DNA of 64,000 bases from assembly GCA_031216915.1 (NCBI GenBank), contig CM062289.1, forward strand, positions 25,749,533 to 25,813,532, in the 5' to 3' direction. This DNA comes from Pictodentalium vernedei (Eukaryota > Mollusca > Scaphopoda > Dentaliida > Dentaliidae). The notes beneath the pieces were generated by a model. That model saw only the letters and a list, made by a program, of their open reading frames with translations, had not been told where the DNA came from and made no database searches. The position numbers and the translations under genes are program-made. Numbering within the stretch: position 1 is the first letter of the stretch; each line of letters starts with the position of its first letter. Shown piece by piece: positions 63,014 to 64,000 of this stretch.

Positions 63014-64000
63014 CTAATGGCTATGGCAGACAACAGCCTGAGCAGAAGAAAGAGGACCCAGGGCAAAAAGGTCCTCCGACTGCTCCTGGAACTGGCGCAA
63101 ATAAAAGGTGGAGAAAGTAGAAGCATTTCTCCAGTAGACCCAGTACGGGACGCTCTCTCTCAAGTACAAGTAGGCTGCCTGCATAACATCCGACAACTTG
63201 ACGGAGTTAGAATAAGCCCAAGAGGTAGACAGTGCCCGCACCTCGTGGGCAGAAATACGATTGGTAATACAATCGCCAGCTGCTAAACGACTATAAGCCG
63301 TACGAATAGCAAGACAAATCCATCGAGAAATGGATTGAGGAGAGATCTTCTGTCGACCCGGAATGAGAGACAGAAAAAAACGTTTTCTGCCTTTCCGTAT
63401 GAAGCGTGTCCGATCAAGATAAATGCGAATAGCACAGACCGGACAGAGCAAAGGGCGAGTACCCTCAACAGAGGGAAGAGCCCTGATACAGATAGGAGGA
63501 GGAGTAGTATCTGGTAACTGATTCTTAGCCAAAAAGGAGCAATCAGTGGTAAAAGTAACACTGTTGGGAGAGCTCCTAAAAAAGGCCGGGTCAACCGAGA
63601 GGGCGTGAAGCTCACTAACCCGTCTGGCCGAAGCAAATGCCATCAGAAAAGCCGTCTTATATGTGAGAAAATGCATATCCACCTGGGATAAAGGTTCGAA
63701 CGGCGCCCCCCCCCCCCCCCCCCCCCCAAGCAAAACAGCACCCACGAAAGATTCTATCGTGGAGTAAGCTGCAAAGTCCGAGGCCTTTTCAAAGAAAAGT
63801 GCCGAACAAGCTTGGAGAGGTAAGGATTAGTGCCGATACGACGCTTCCCCACATAAGAAAAAGTCTCTGAAAGCATAGACCTGTAACCCTTGATGGTAAT
63901 AGGCTGGAGACCCCGAGAATCAAACAGATATACCAGAAACTCCGCAATCTGTGAAATCGAAGGATTGGCATAATCAACAGAGTGATCAGCACACCATCGA
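63014..64000 (-). pseudogene. DIRS-type tyrosine recombinase, C-terminal part, disrupted
   Basis: Minus strand. The N-terminal core-binding portion (64000-63757: HSVDYANPSISQIAEFLVYL, GLQPITIKGYRSML) ends at TAG (63756). A 22-base C run (63706-63727 on plus) then shifts the frame. The catalytic portion reads MAFASARRVSELHALS (first Arg), CPVCAIRIYLDRT, ISRWICLAIRTAY, ISAHEVRALSTSWA (His-x-x-Arg) and NASTFSTFYLRQF (nucleophile Tyr). These R..HxxR..Y motifs and the RVSELHAL / VRALSTSWA wording are those of DIRS-like retrotransposon recombinases. Stop plus frameshift make it inactive as read. The rest of the element (RT, gag) would lie beyond the right edge of the window. Confidence 0.85.

Overview
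This is eukaryotic, A+T-rich, repeat-dominated DNA, almost certainly from an invertebrate animal. The evidence is spliced exons of an animal-type molybdenum cofactor sulfurase, tRNA- and 5S-rRNA-derived SINEs, LINE, DIRS and Helitron relics, and several satellite arrays. The repeat vocabulary (TGACCTTGACC-rich Helitron, GACGGACAGACAG tails, AAAGGGCCATAACTC) reminds me of molluscs or other marine invertebrates, but I cannot name the species. There is no operon, no CRISPR array and no intact transposon gene.

Host gene: three exons of MOCOS lie on the minus strand at 34981-34825, 24598-24057 and 15806-15683. Their reading frames join across consensus splice sites into about 274 residues of the NifS-like pyridoxal-phosphate domain. 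The introns between them are about 10.2 kb and 8.3 kb and are filled with mobile elements. Exon 1 and the exons after the third were not found. A 456-bp block covering the start of the middle exon is duplicated upstream in the intron and is broken there by two insertions.

Layout: 1-1004 is a 67-bp satellite. 1-19 kb is a mosaic of small DNA transposons (hAT, Harbinger, TTAA- and TA-flanked types, most with a long central palindrome) plus SINEs and a decayed LTR-retrotransposon protease. 19.6-22.0 kb is a 44-bp satellite. 22-29 kb holds the MOCOS core and more MITEs. 29.7-32.7, 36.3-38.1 and 40.7-42.6 kb are elements with TAGCTYAACTT ends and minisatellite interiors. 39.1-40.7 kb has an OTU-protease fragment running into a 365-bp tandem array. 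44.2-44.9 kb is a Helitron. 46.8-50.3 kb is a 77-bp satellite. 51-57 kb carries a LINE tail, a duplicated SINE-bearing block and pogo-like MITEs. 56.8-60.2 kb is a diverged array with three MITEs inside. 60.6-61.5 kb is a second LINE tail. 62.3-64 kb is the end of a DIRS-type tyrosine-recombinase retrotransposon.

The most striking structures are: (i) Harbinger-type MITEs inserted into their own kind at the same internal TTA site; (ii) the same palindromic cores inside elements whose ends and target duplications belong to different transposon classes; (iii) three satellites with clear higher-order periodicity; and (iv) SINEs with two unrelated RNA heads on a shared body. Most short open frames in the window are chance or repeat frames, not genes.
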